Positions 1-6,356 of a DNA stretch of 16,607 nucleotides are shown piece after piece. The notes under the pieces were generated by a model. It worked only from the letters and a program-made list of their open reading frames with translations, had not been told where the DNA came from and made no database searches. Source of the DNA: Anaeroplasmataceae bacterium (GTDB lineage Bacteria; Bacillota_I; Bacilli_A; Acholeplasmatales; JAEDCM01); contig JAEDCM010000032.1 in the NCBI GenBank assembly GCA_016294165.1, positions 1-16,607 of the forward strand. Reading direction: 5' to 3'. A program made the translations under genes and the position numbers. Each line of letters opens with the position of its first letter. The first letter of the stretch is position 1.

Positions 1-200
1 CTGTTTTATTGCAAAACAGGGCTCGTTGAATAAGGAAGCAAACAAAAAATCTATAGTATTATAGAGTTTTATAGGTTTTGTTGAACGGCAAATGTTTTTT
101 CGCTAATTAATGTTAAATTGAGATAATTATTTTTTTGGTAGTTCTTTTAATGTAAAATAATAAGTGTGAAAAAAATTATTTTAAAATGAAGGGTGATTTT

Positions 201-902
201 ATGGATAGCATAAGAGAAAGAATATTAAAGCTTGCAGATAAAAAAATGAAAAAATTTAATAGTGGAATTATTCCTAACTCTCTACCTATATTAGGAATAA
301 AGAATGATGAGATTAGATTAATTGCCAAGGATATTTGTAAGAATGATGTGCTTAGTTTTTTAGATAATTATGAGTTTATATATTATGAAGAACAATTGCT
401 TTATGCATTTGTATTAGGAACGGCTAAATTACCTTATGATGTTAAATTCAAATATTTAGATAAATTTATTCCAACGATTACTGATTGGGCTGTTCATGAT
501 GGACTAGTATCATCACTTAAATGTGTAAAGAAAAATAAAGAGGAATATTTAAAATTTATTCTTAAGTATGTGAATAGCAAAAAAGAATTTGAGGTTAGAT
601 TTGTTGCAATAATGTTAATGGATTATTATTTAGATGATGATCATATTAATCTTGTTTATAATGTGATTTTTAAATTATATTTAGAAGACTATTATGTTAA
701 AATGGGAGTAGCGTGGTTAATTGCGACAATGGCAATTAATTATAAAGATTATGTATTAAAAGTATTTGAAAAAGATGACTTTGATAGATGGACAATTAAT
801 AAAAGTATATCTAAAATTAGAGAATCATATAGGATTGATAAAGATTTTAAGGAATTAGTTTTAAAATATAAAAAAATGCTTAATAAAGGCGTTTTATTAT
901 AG
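201..902 (+). CDS. DNA alkylation repair protein (AlkD-like HEAT repeat)
   Basis: This 233-residue protein resembles the DNA_alkylation family (AlkC/AlkD), all-helical HEAT-repeat DNA glycosylases that excise alkylated bases. Visible family marks are W96 and D100 in a TDWAVHD motif, R133 in FEVRF, and a C-terminal DRWTINKSISKIRESYR segment containing W197. The W-x3-D spacing and the following Arg match the W109/D113/R148 set of Bacillus cereus AlkD. The length fits the family (about 220-240). An ATG also lies at 186, but the AAGGGTGA ribosome binding site at 189-196 sits right before the ATG at 201, so 201 is chosen. The gene stands alone; I saw no clear promoter in the 200 A/T-rich bases upstream. 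Family assignment is firm; substrate range is inferred. Confidence 0.82.
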   Translation: MDSIRERILKLADKKMKKFNSGIIPNSLPILGIKNDEIRLIAKDICKNDVLSFLDNYEFIYYEEQLLYAFVLGTAKLPYDVKFKYLDKFIPTITDWAVHDGLVSSLKCVKKNKEEYLKFILKYVNSKKEFEVRFVAIMLMDYYLDDDHINLVYNVIFKLYLEDYYVKMGVAWLIATMAINYKDYVLKVFEKDDFDRWTINKSISKIRESYRIDKDFKELVLKYKKMLNKGVLL

Positions 903-941
903 TTATATGATGATTAAAAAGGTGAATATCATCATAAAGTA

Positions 942-970
942 TTGACATTTTTAAATATTAGATATATATT
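942..970 (+). promoter_or_regulatory. promoter of the trpB leader
   Basis: TTGACA at 942-947 and TATATT at 965-970 are separated by exactly 17 bp. Transcription would start near 977, just before the T-box stem I region. Confidence 0.75.
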
Positions 971-976
971 AAAAGA

Positions 977-1240
977 AACCGATGATTAGGGGTTAGTCTA
1001 ATTGAAAACTAATAGAGAGCAATGGATGGTGGAAGCATTGTAGATGGTAGATTAGAAAGTGGGCCTATGAGGGCGATGGTGAACTAATAGTAGCTATGGC
1101 CGGGAGCTCCCGTTATAGAGCAGGAATGTTATATCATTCCATAAGTGACTAGGTTTTTCTAGTAATTAAGGTGGCACCGCAGGTGATTGAATTAGCACTT
1201 GTCCTTTGTATTATTTAATACTAAAGGGCAAGTTTTTTTG
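977..1240 (+). promoter_or_regulatory. T-box riboswitch, predicted tRNA-Trp sensing
   Basis: The leader has T-box landmarks in the right order: an AGAGAG motif (1014-1019) with a GATGGTGGAAG-type apical loop closed by CAATG/CATTG, a stem III hairpin CGGGAGCTCCCG followed by TTAT, the T-box AAGGTGGCACCGC (1168-1180), and a terminator (1197-1239). Uncharged tRNA would stabilise the antiterminator and allow trpB transcription. The bulge reads UGGC, so it should pair with a tRNA ending GCCA; the tRNA-Trp at 6200-6274 has G73 and ends that way. The specifier codon is not certain. UGG at 1045-1047 lies in an internal loop enclosed by TCTAAT/ATTAGA (997-1002 with 1051-1056), and another UGG is at 1077-1079. 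Confidence 0.9.
1197..1239 (+). terminator. T-box regulated intrinsic terminator
   Basis: Arms 1197-1207 and 1223-1233 pair over 11 bp (ACTTGTCCTTT with AAAGGGCAAGT), an inner GTATTA/TAATAC stem extends them, and seven T follow. The 5' arm contains the TCCTT that the T-box AAGG would capture in the antiterminator, so the two folds are mutually exclusive. Confidence 0.88.
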
Positions 1241-1270
1241 TTTATAAGAGATAAGAAAGGAAGAATAAAA

Positions 1271-2494
1271 ATGGTAAAAGATATTGATTTTAAAACTTAT
1301 TTAAAGAATTATCCAGATGATAATGGATGTTATGGAAAATATGGAGGGTGTTATATTACACCTGAATTAAAGGAAGCCTTTGATGAAATCAGCAATGCAT
1401 ATCATACAATATGTAAGTCAGCTAAATTCATCAATGAGCTTAGAAGAATTAGAAAAGAATTCCAAGGAAGACCAACACCAGTATATCATTGTGATAACCT
1501 ATCAAAAGCAATTGGTGGAGCACAGATATATTTAAAAAGAGAAGATTTAAATCATACTGGTGCACATAAATTAAATCATTGTATGGGTGAAGGATTACTT
1601 GCAAAATATTTAGGTAAGAAAAAACTGATTGCAGAAACAGGTGCGGGACAACATGGTGTAGCTATTGCAACTGCTGCGGCATATTTCGGATTAGAATGTG
1701 AAATTCATATGGGTGAGGTTGATGTTTTAAAGCAAGCGCCAAATGTTGCAAGAATGAAAGTTTTAGGAGCTAAAATAGTTGTTGTAAAAGAAGGTGCCAG
1801 AACACTTAAAGAAGCAGTTGATAGTGCATTTGCAGCATATTTAAAGGATTATAAGGATGCAATTTATTGTATTGGATCTGTTGTAGGTCCACATCCGTTC
1901 CCAATGATGGTTAGAGACTTCCAAGCAATTATCGGTATTGAAGCTAAGGAGCAATTTAAAGAAATGACTGGAGAACTTCCTGATCATGTTGTAGCTTGTG
2001 TTGGTGGAGGAAGTAACTCAATGGGGATGTTCGCAGCCTTTTTAGAAGAACCAGTAAATATTGTTGGTGTTGAACCTCTTGGAAGAGGAACAAAGAGTGG
2101 AGACCATGCTGCAAGTATTACTTTTGGTAGTGAAGGTATTATGCACGGATTTAATTCAATAATGCTAAAGGATGAAAATGGAGATCCAGATGCTGTGTAT
2201 TCCGTTGCATCAGGATTAGATTATCCATCTGTAGGTCCTGAGCATGCATTTCTACATGATACGGGAAGAGTTAAATATGATACTATTTTAGATGAAGAGG
2301 CAATTGATGCGTTCTTTAAATTAGCTAGATATGAAGGAATCATTCCTGCAGTTGAAAGCTCACATGCTGTTGCATATGCAATTAAATTAGCTAAGCAAAT
2401 TAAACATGGTTCAATTTTAGTATGCTTATCAGGTAGAGGAGATAAGGATATTGATTACATTATTGAAAAATACGGAGATAAGTATATTAAATAA
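1271..2494 (+). CDS. trpB: tryptophan synthase beta subunit (solitary)
   Basis: This PLP enzyme condenses indole with L-serine to make L-tryptophan. The 407 residues carry the TrpB1 signature: KREDLNHTGAHKLN with the PLP lysine K100, the catalytic glutamate E122 in ETGAGQHG, GSVVGPHPFPMMVRDFQ, and the PLP-phosphate loop GGGSNS at 245-250. The ATG at 1271 is preceded by AAAGGAAG; an upstream in-frame TTG at 1199 lies inside the terminator stem and is rejected. No trpA or other trp gene adjoins it, and a terminator follows 32 bases after the stop. Since TrpA normally supplies indole, a lone TrpB under a tryptophan T-box suggests indole salvage, unless trpA lies elsewhere. Function is firm; the salvage role is inference. 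Confidence 0.95.
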   Translation: MVKDIDFKTYLKNYPDDNGCYGKYGGCYITPELKEAFDEISNAYHTICKSAKFINELRRIRKEFQGRPTPVYHCDNLSKAIGGAQIYLKREDLNHTGAHKLNHCMGEGLLAKYLGKKKLIAETGAGQHGVAIATAAAYFGLECEIHMGEVDVLKQAPNVARMKVLGAKIVVVKEGARTLKEAVDSAFAAYLKDYKDAIYCIGSVVGPHPFPMMVRDFQAIIGIEAKEQFKEMTGELPDHVVACVGGGSNSMGMFAAFLEEPVNIVGVEPLGRGTKSGDHAASITFGSEGIMHGFNSIMLKDENGDPDAVYSVASGLDYPSVGPEHAFLHDTGRVKYDTILDEEAIDAFFKLARYEGIIPAVESSHAVAYAIKLAKQIKHGSILVCLSGRGDKDIDYIIEKYGDKYIK

Positions 2495-2525
2495 AAAAAG
2501 TGCTAAATAAACTAATATAAGTTTT

Positions 2526-2554
2526 AAGATGGTTTGATTCAAGCCATCTTTTTT
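2526..2554 (+). terminator. trpB terminator
   Basis: Arms AAGATGGTTTG (2526-2536) and CAAGCCATCTT (2540-2550) pair over 11 bp with one G·U and a 3-base loop, followed by a T-tract. A group II intron begins just behind it. Confidence 0.88.
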
Positions 2555-3057
2555 ATAGTGTGCCGGGCATGGCACTAATCTTACTGGTGAAAGTCCAGTC
2601 ACGGGTATTTACCGCCAAGTGTAGCAAACCCCAAGCCGTTAACAGTAATGTTATGGGTGAAGGAAGGGGCTAGCAAAGTTCTCGAGCCTACGAATAGAAA
2701 CTTGATGAGGCTAAATGGTGGATAAGGTTGCTATACAAACTGAAGTCCAAAAGGTAAACGTAAAACCAAGACAGTAAATCAAGAGGTTGTGGAACGAAAG
2801 ATTAGTGAATTACCCCGGGAGGCCCTAACGCGTAAAATACGTGCAATAAAAAGCAAATAGTTAGGGAGTCAGCTGAGGTCGTAGTATGTGAGAAGCCACT
2901 CACAAAAGGACCTAATGTTTATATAGTGCGAATCACTATAAGCAATGTTTGAATAATCCGTAAGATGGGATAGTCTAGAACAATGGAACGTAACCATTGA
3001 TGATAAAGAGGTCGAGGATGATTTCAAATATATCTACGAATGGAGGAGGAGCAGCAA

Positions 3058-4356
3058 ATGAGCTTAATTGAAGAGATTTTAAGTGAAGAAAATTTAAGTG
3101 AGGCAATTAAAAGAGTAAAAGCAAATAAGGGAGCAAGTGGCATTGATAAAATGACAGTTAATCAATTAGATGCATACTTTTATGAGCATAAGAAAGAAAT
3201 CATTAATTCAATAATGAATAAAACTTATAAGCCTCAGCCCGTAAGAAGAGTTTATATTCCAAAATCTAATGGCAAATTAAGACCTCTAGGAATACCAACT
3301 GTGGTTGATAGAGTTATACAACAGGCTATAGCACAACGATTAACACCAATATATGAAAATGTATTTAGTGATTATTCATATGGATTTAGGCCTAATAGAG
3401 ACTGTCACACGGCAATAAATAAGGTATTAGAGTACCTTAATGAGGGATTTGAATGGGTAATCGATTTAGATATCGAAAAATATTTTGACAAAGTAAATCA
3501 CGATAAATTAATCTCAATACTTAGGGAGAAAGTAAATGATAGTCATACACTACATTTAATCCGTAAATTCCTACAAGCGGGAGTTATGGAGAATGGAGTT
3601 GTCATATCTTCTACAATTGGAACGCCGCAGGGAGGTCCATTATCGCCAATTCTATCAAATATTTATTTAGATAAATTTGATAAGGAATTAGAGATGAGAG
3701 GCCTACATTTTGTTAGATATGCAGATGATTGTAATATCTTTGTTAGAAGTGGTGTGGCAGCTGAACGTGTAATGAAATCAGTTACTTCTTGGCTAGAAAG
3801 GAAGTTATTTCTTAAGGTTTCAGCAACAAAAACTAAAATTGTAAGACCAACTAATAGTAATTTCTTGGGATTTACATTTTGGAAAAGTGCTGATGGGTGG
3901 AAATGCAAGCCCGGTATGGACCGAAAGATTAAACTTTATGATAAGGTTAAAAAGGTACTTAAGCGTAAGCACGCAGTATCAACTCCACTAGCAATTACAT
4001 TTACAAAACTAAATCAAATTATTCGAGGTTGGATAAACTACTTTCGTATAGGAAGTATGAAATGTTTTATCGACACCTTTGGACAATGGTTAAGACATAA
4101 GGTAAGAGTAATAATTATCAAACAATGGAAGAAAACTATGAGAATATACATTAATCTTCAAAGACTTAACAAAGCGTTTAAATGCAATTGTAAAGATGAA
4201 GATATATTCAAGGTGGCAAATTCTAGATTAGGTTGGTATCGAAGATGCGGAATGGATGTAGTGAACTACATATTAAGTCCTAAAGTTTTAGCACTAGCCA
4301 ATAAGAAAAAAGGAAGACCGGGACTGGTTAACCCTTTAGCTTACTATCTTAGGTAG
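3058..4356 (+). CDS. ltrA: group II intron reverse transcriptase/maturase (class C type)
   Basis: This 432-residue intron-encoded protein would help splice the intron RNA and copy it into DNA at new sites. The N-terminus (MSLIEEIL..NLSEAIKRV..NKGASGIDKM) and the RT blocks match bacterial group II RTs: RPLGIPTVVDR, YGFRPNRDCH, DLDIEKYFDKVNH, TPQGG at 189-193 and the catalytic YADD at 221-224. A maturase (X) region follows, with the GWINYFR motif. There is no HNH endonuclease domain, as in class C proteins. Similarity to the group IIC RT from Geobacillus is recalled from memory, not computed. GGAGGAGG precedes the ATG at 3058, so that start is preferred over the ATG at 3040. No frameshift or stop is seen, so the enzyme appears intact. 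Confidence 0.93.
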   Translation: MSLIEEILSEENLSEAIKRVKANKGASGIDKMTVNQLDAYFYEHKKEIINSIMNKTYKPQPVRRVYIPKSNGKLRPLGIPTVVDRVIQQAIAQRLTPIYENVFSDYSYGFRPNRDCHTAINKVLEYLNEGFEWVIDLDIEKYFDKVNHDKLISILREKVNDSHTLHLIRKFLQAGVMENGVVISSTIGTPQGGPLSPILSNIYLDKFDKELEMRGLHFVRYADDCNIFVRSGVAAERVMKSVTSWLERKLFLKVSATKTKIVRPTNSNFLGFTFWKSADGWKCKPGMDRKIKLYDKVKKVLKRKHAVSTPLAITFTKLNQIIRGWINYFRIGSMKCFIDTFGQWLRHKVRVIIIKQWKKTMRIYINLQRLNKAFKCNCKDEDIFKVANSRLGWYRRCGMDVVNYILSPKVLALANKKKGRPGLVNPLAYYLR

Positions 4357-4375
4357 TTTGTGTTCAATATAAATG

Positions 4376-4449
4376 TAGCGCCGTATACGAGACCCGTACG
4401 TACGGTGCAATGGGAGGGGCAAAGAATTATTTTCTTTCCTCTACCCTAT
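4376..4449 (+). ncRNA. group II intron domains V and VI
   Basis: Domain V is GCGCCGTA paired with TACGGTGC, with an upper TACG/CGTA stem and a two-base CG bulge, the catalytic core of the ribozyme. Domain VI follows from 4412 as a GGGAGGGGCAAAG stem against CTTTCCTCTACCC; the A at 4443 is a candidate branch-point adenosine. These place the intron 3' end near 4449. Confidence 0.8.
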
Positions 4450-4472
4450 TGAAAAGGATAATTGCATAAAAT

Positions 4473-4482
4473 AAAAAGCCGA
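4473..4482 (-). terminator. detached 3' arm of the ncRNA terminator
   Basis: AAAAAGCCGA on the plus strand here is the exact inverted complement of TCGGCTTTTT at 5881-5890. Removing the IS and one copy of its TTAAC duplication joins them into a 10-bp hairpin with a 7-base loop and a T-tail when read from the minus strand. It is therefore half of an old terminator split by the IS. Confidence 0.75.
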
Positions 4483-4527
4483 TTTAACTGAACTAGTCAA
4501 TAGTTCGTAGACACAAAAAAGTAATAT

Positions 4528-5388
4528 TTAATTAAATGAGAGCTCAGTACGATATTGTACTGGGCTTTTATACTGTAATGAGTAAGCTAAACGTTCATTG
4601 TTATAGTATTTAATGTATTCTTTAACTGTTTTATATACATCATCAGTTTTATATAAATTATAGTCAACCGCCATTTCTTCCTTTATCCAACCATTTAATG
4701 CTTCAATTATTGGATTATCTGTTGGAGTTCCTGCTCGACTCATTGAGCGTTTAATGTTATAATCTTTATGGGTATTAGCGAATACCGCTGAGGAGTATAT
4801 AACACCTTGATCGGAGTGGACAATCGTCTCAAGGTCTTTATACCCTCTTTTTATTTTCTCTTTTAGGAGTTTTCTAAGAGCTCTAATATGATTTGCCGGA
4901 TTAGATCCATGTTTACTTTTGGCTAAATCATAAGCTACTATTTCATTATTAAATGTATCTATATACAAAGTTAAATCATACGCTTGATTATGATTATAGA
5001 ATATAGTTGTATCTGTAACTATAATTTCAAATGGGCGTGTAGCGTTCCAGTTATTCCATATAATATTAGGATATTTAATACTTTCTTCACCTGCTTTAGG
5101 ATATGGAAGCTTTCTTGCTTTAGAATGTATTTTTAGTGTTTTACAACACTTATGGCATAAATTATCAGAGAATATCCAACCAGTATTTTTTCTAATTTCA
5201 TTAGCTATACGTCTATATCCCCATGTCTTATGCTTAGAATGATATTCTGATATCATCTTACTTAATATCTCTCTATCGTTTTGGTACCTATTTAAGGTGC
5301 CTTTTCTTTTTAACCATTTATAATATCCTGAACGTGATAATCCCATTGTTATACATAGTGATTCAATATTAAATTCCTTGCTTAACAT
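4528..5388 (-). CDS. IS3-family transposase OrfB (DDE integrase)
   Basis: This 286-residue segment is the catalytic half of the IS3/IS150 transposase. A helix-turn-helix-like start (MGLSRSGYYKW) leads into an HTH_21 stretch (KTWGYRRIANEI) and an rve integrase core. The DDE triad is D126 (VTDTTIF), D193 (VHSDQG) and E229 (PIIEALNG), with the exact D-35-E spacing of the family. The reading frame is -1 to orfA and stays open upstream past the start, so the active protein is probably an OrfAB fusion made by frameshifting; the ATG at 5388 lies beyond the orfA stop. It appears intact, so the element may still move. Confidence 0.93.
   Translation of the reverse strand: MLSKEFNIESLCITMGLSRSGYYKWLKRKGTLNRYQNDREILSKMISEYHSKHKTWGYRRIANEIRKNTGWIFSDNLCHKCCKTLKIHSKARKLPYPKAGEESIKYPNIIWNNWNATRPFEIIVTDTTIFYNHNQAYDLTLYIDTFNNEIVAYDLAKSKHGSNPANHIRALRKLLKEKIKRGYKDLETIVHSDQGVIYSSAVFANTHKDYNIKRSMSRAGTPTDNPIIEALNGWIKEEMAVDYNLYKTDDVYKTVKEYIKYYNNERLAYSLQYKSPVQYRTELSFN
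4541..4569 (+). terminator. inward hairpin terminator at the IS 3' end
   Basis: AGCTCAGTAC (4541-4550) pairs with GTACTGGGCT (4557-4566), with one G·T, around GATATT, and four T follow. It lies within the 3' end of orfB and reads on the plus strand. It would stop transcripts entering the IS from the trpB/intron side. The T-tract is short, so its strength is uncertain. Confidence 0.5.
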
Positions 5389-5393
5389 TTCGA

Positions 5394-5762
5394 TTATTTC
5401 GAATTCTTTTTGCTTGATTTCTTTTGTTTTGCCTGATCCGCCTCCTTCGATGTATATCCTTTTTTTAATCGTTCATTCTCGATTCTTAATTTCATATTTT
5501 CGTATTCTAGCTGCTCAGTATATGATAACTCTTTTCTTGCTTGATACTTTAGTAATGGATTACCTGGCTTGCGTTTAATCTCTAAAGCTTCAATTCCACC
5601 ATTATTAAACTTTATAACCCAGTTTTTAACCATACCTTGTGATATTCCTAAGTCAGTTGCTCTTTGATTTCCAGAAATCAAACCGTCAATAATGGGTTTA
5701 ATTACCTCATACTTTTCTTCAGCAGTCCATGTTCTATTTTTACCGCCTTTGGGTCTTCCCAT
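5394..5762 (-). CDS. IS3-family transposase OrfA
   Basis: This 122-residue protein is the DNA-binding half of the transposase, recognising the IS ends. It opens MGRPKGGKNRTWTAEEKYEV and holds a helix-turn-helix at about residues 15-60 (GNQRATDLGISQGMVKNWV). A heptad-rich stretch at about 80-102 (LEYENMKLRIENERL) fits the OrfA leucine zipper used for dimerisation. A strong GGAGGTG ribosome binding site (5768-5774) precedes the ATG. The A7 run at codons for LKK (5460-5466) is a candidate -1 frameshift site for making OrfAB; without slipping, translation continues 20-odd residues to a stop at 5394. Alone, OrfA of this family usually represses transposition. Confidence 0.9.
   Translation of the reverse strand: MGRPKGGKNRTWTAEEKYEVIKPIIDGLISGNQRATDLGISQGMVKNWVIKFNNGGIEALEIKRKPGNPLLKYQARKELSYTEQLEYENMKLRIENERLKKGYTSKEADQAKQKKSSKKNSK
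5460..5466 (-). other. candidate -1 programmed frameshift site (A7)
   Basis: On the minus strand orfA reads TTA AAA AAA GGA, giving the heptamer A AAA AAA, a classic IS3-family slip site. The -1 frame is open from here through orfB. A GGAGG sequence lies about 20 bases downstream. Slippery runs nearer the orfA stop are shorter (five A). Confidence 0.6.
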
Positions 5763-5778
5763 ATTTTCACCTCCGCGT

Positions 5779-5794
5779 TTCTTCCTAGGAAGAA
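5779..5794. promoter_or_regulatory. 16-bp perfect palindrome upstream of orfA
   Basis: TTCTTCCTAGGAAGAA is self-complementary and ends 5 bases before the orfA ribosome binding site. It could be an operator or a small hairpin in the transposase mRNA. No function is shown. Confidence 0.4.
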
Positions 5795-5815
5795 GTATAT
5801 ATTAATTATAAATAG

Positions 5816-5865
5816 AAAAAAGATGTTTATAAACACAATTGTTTTTTTGTGTCTACAAACATCTT
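5816..5865 (-). terminator. inward hairpin terminator at the transposase end of the IS
   Basis: Read on the minus strand, a 17-bp stem (arms 5849-5865 and 5820-5836, two G·U pairs) with an A-rich loop is followed by about seven T. It overlaps the terminal inverted repeat and lies between outside DNA and orfA. It would block read-in transcription into the transposase and could now end the ncRNA transcript. The same arms recur at 16563-16607. Confidence 0.7.
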
Positions 5866-5880
5866 ATCATTTCATTAACG

Positions 5881-5890
5881 TCGGCTTTTT
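5881..5890 (-). terminator. 5' arm of the split ncRNA terminator
   Basis: On the minus strand this reads AAAAAGCCGA, the upstream arm whose partner now lies 1.4 kb away at 4473-4482 on the far side of the IS. In its present state it cannot form the original hairpin locally. Confidence 0.72.
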
Positions 5891-6074
5891 AATACCTGAT
5901 AGGTTAGGATTTCAAGTATAGAATTCTATCTGCTTCGAATTCTCTAGTAGCTAATATAGCAGAAGCTAGTCATACATAGAGTAATTTGCCGTCCTATCCA
6001 CGAGCAACTGTTCTCGTAGCACAGTCACGTACACGTCTGTATATCCGAGGTATGCATTCCGTTTTCCACCTCGC
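5881..6074 (-). ncRNA. structured non-coding RNA, family unassigned (possibly raiA-type)
   Basis: This stretch of about 195 bases has no credible ORF, is richer in G+C than its surroundings, and has its own promoter (6081-6109) and a former terminator. Several stems can be read: CGAGGT/ACCTCG (6046-6073), ACAG-ACG/CGT-CTGT (6021-6040), a 7-bp CTACGAG/CTCGTGG hairpin (5998-6019), AGAATTC/GAATTCT (5920-5943), and a long-range GATAGG/CCTATC pair (5993-5998 with 5898-5903) enclosing the 3' half. Size and compactness resemble the raiA-motif RNAs of Firmicutes, but I cannot confirm that. It does not show 6S, RNase P, SRP or tmRNA signatures that I recognise. The IS cut its terminator loop, leaving the body untouched. 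Confidence 0.62.
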
Positions 6075-6080
6075 AATATA

Positions 6081-6109
6081 ATTATAATCTAGTTTTCTAA
6101 GGAAAACAA
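6081..6109 (-). promoter_or_regulatory. promoter of the ncRNA
   Basis: On the minus strand, TTGTTT (6104-6109) and a perfect TATAAT (6081-6086) are 17 bp apart. The start would be the G near 6074, right at the first stem of the RNA. Confidence 0.75.
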
Positions 6110-6157
6110 GAAAAAGTGATGAAAGAATTGTTAATTTTTGTTTTAAATATAATTATA

Positions 6158-6182
6158 TAAAAAAATGGCTTAATTAAGCCAC
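6158..6182 (-). terminator. tRNA-Trp terminator
   Basis: On the minus strand TGGCTTAATTAAGCCA (6166-6181) is a perfect inverted repeat followed by seven T. It lies about 18 bases after the tRNA CCA end. Confidence 0.8.
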
Positions 6183-6199
6183 TTTACAATCTTTTATAA

Positions 6200-6274
6200 T
6201 GGCAGGGATAATAGGATTCGAACCCATACTAGCGGTTTTGGAGACCGTTGTGCTACCATTGACACCATATCCCT
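6200..6274 (-). tRNA. trnW: tRNA-Trp (anticodon CCA)
   Basis: The cloverleaf is complete: acceptor AGGGATA/TATCCCT, anticodon stem closing the loop CTCCAAA with anticodon CCA, T-arm with TTCGAAT, discriminator G73 and an encoded CCA (6200-6202). CCA reads UGG only, so UGA is expected to be a stop. Its GCCA tail matches the UGGC bulge of the trpB T-box leader. It has its own promoter and terminator. Confidence 0.96.
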
Positions 6275-6284
6275 AGCAAGTAAA

Positions 6285-6313
6285 AGTATATCATAGCAAT
6301 TTAAAAAAAGCAA
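6285..6313 (-). promoter_or_regulatory. promoter of tRNA-Trp
   Basis: On the minus strand TTGCTT (6308-6313) and TATACT (6285-6290) are 17 bp apart, with the tRNA 5' end 10 bases beyond the -10 box. Confidence 0.6.
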
Positions 6314-6356
6314 TAGAAAATTTATTTTAATATTAATATTAAAATTTAATTTTTGG

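Larger units (their letters stand above)
2558..4449 (+). mobile_element. group II intron, class C-like (about 1.9 kb)
   Basis: The element starts with GTGTG at 2558 (consensus GUGYG) and runs through about 500 bases of structured, G-rich domain I-IV RNA unlike the A/T-rich neighbourhood. It contains a reverse transcriptase ORF and ends with recognisable domains V and VI and a terminal CTACCCTAT (AY end at 4448-4449). The site, 7 bases behind the trpB terminator stem, and the class C-type protein without an endonuclease domain fit group IIC introns, which insert after intrinsic terminators. Rejoining the flanks restores ordinary intergenic DNA. The 5' boundary could be off by a couple of bases. 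It looks complete and potentially mobile. Confidence 0.88.
4489..5874 (-). mobile_element. IS3-family insertion sequence (IS150-like), complete
   Basis: The element is 1386 bp. The ends are imperfect inverted repeats of about 32 bp, each beginning TGAA and sharing GTAGACACAAAAAA near their inner edge. A 5-bp direct repeat TTAAC flanks it (4484-4488 and 5875-5879), so this is a simple transposition product. It encodes orfA and orfB on the minus strand. It carries an inward-reading hairpin near each end (4541-4569 plus strand, 5816-5865 minus strand). The insertion point is the loop of a hairpin terminator belonging to the minus-strand ncRNA. A second copy starts at 16554. Confidence 0.92.

Noticed and set aside
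1..19. Small hairpin CTGTTTT-ATTGC-AAAACAG at the left edge.
   Set aside because: No T-tract follows on the plus strand and the other side is outside the window, so a terminator cannot be claimed.
903..935. Inverted repeat TATGATGAT/ATCATCATA after the alkylation repair gene.
   Set aside because: No T-run follows on the plus strand, so it is not called a terminator; it may be a 3' stem-loop or chance in A/T-rich DNA.
1199..1270. N-terminal extension of TrpB from a TTG at 1199.
   Set aside because: The codons fall within the T-box terminator hairpin and have no ribosome binding site; the ATG at 1271 has one and matches the family's start.
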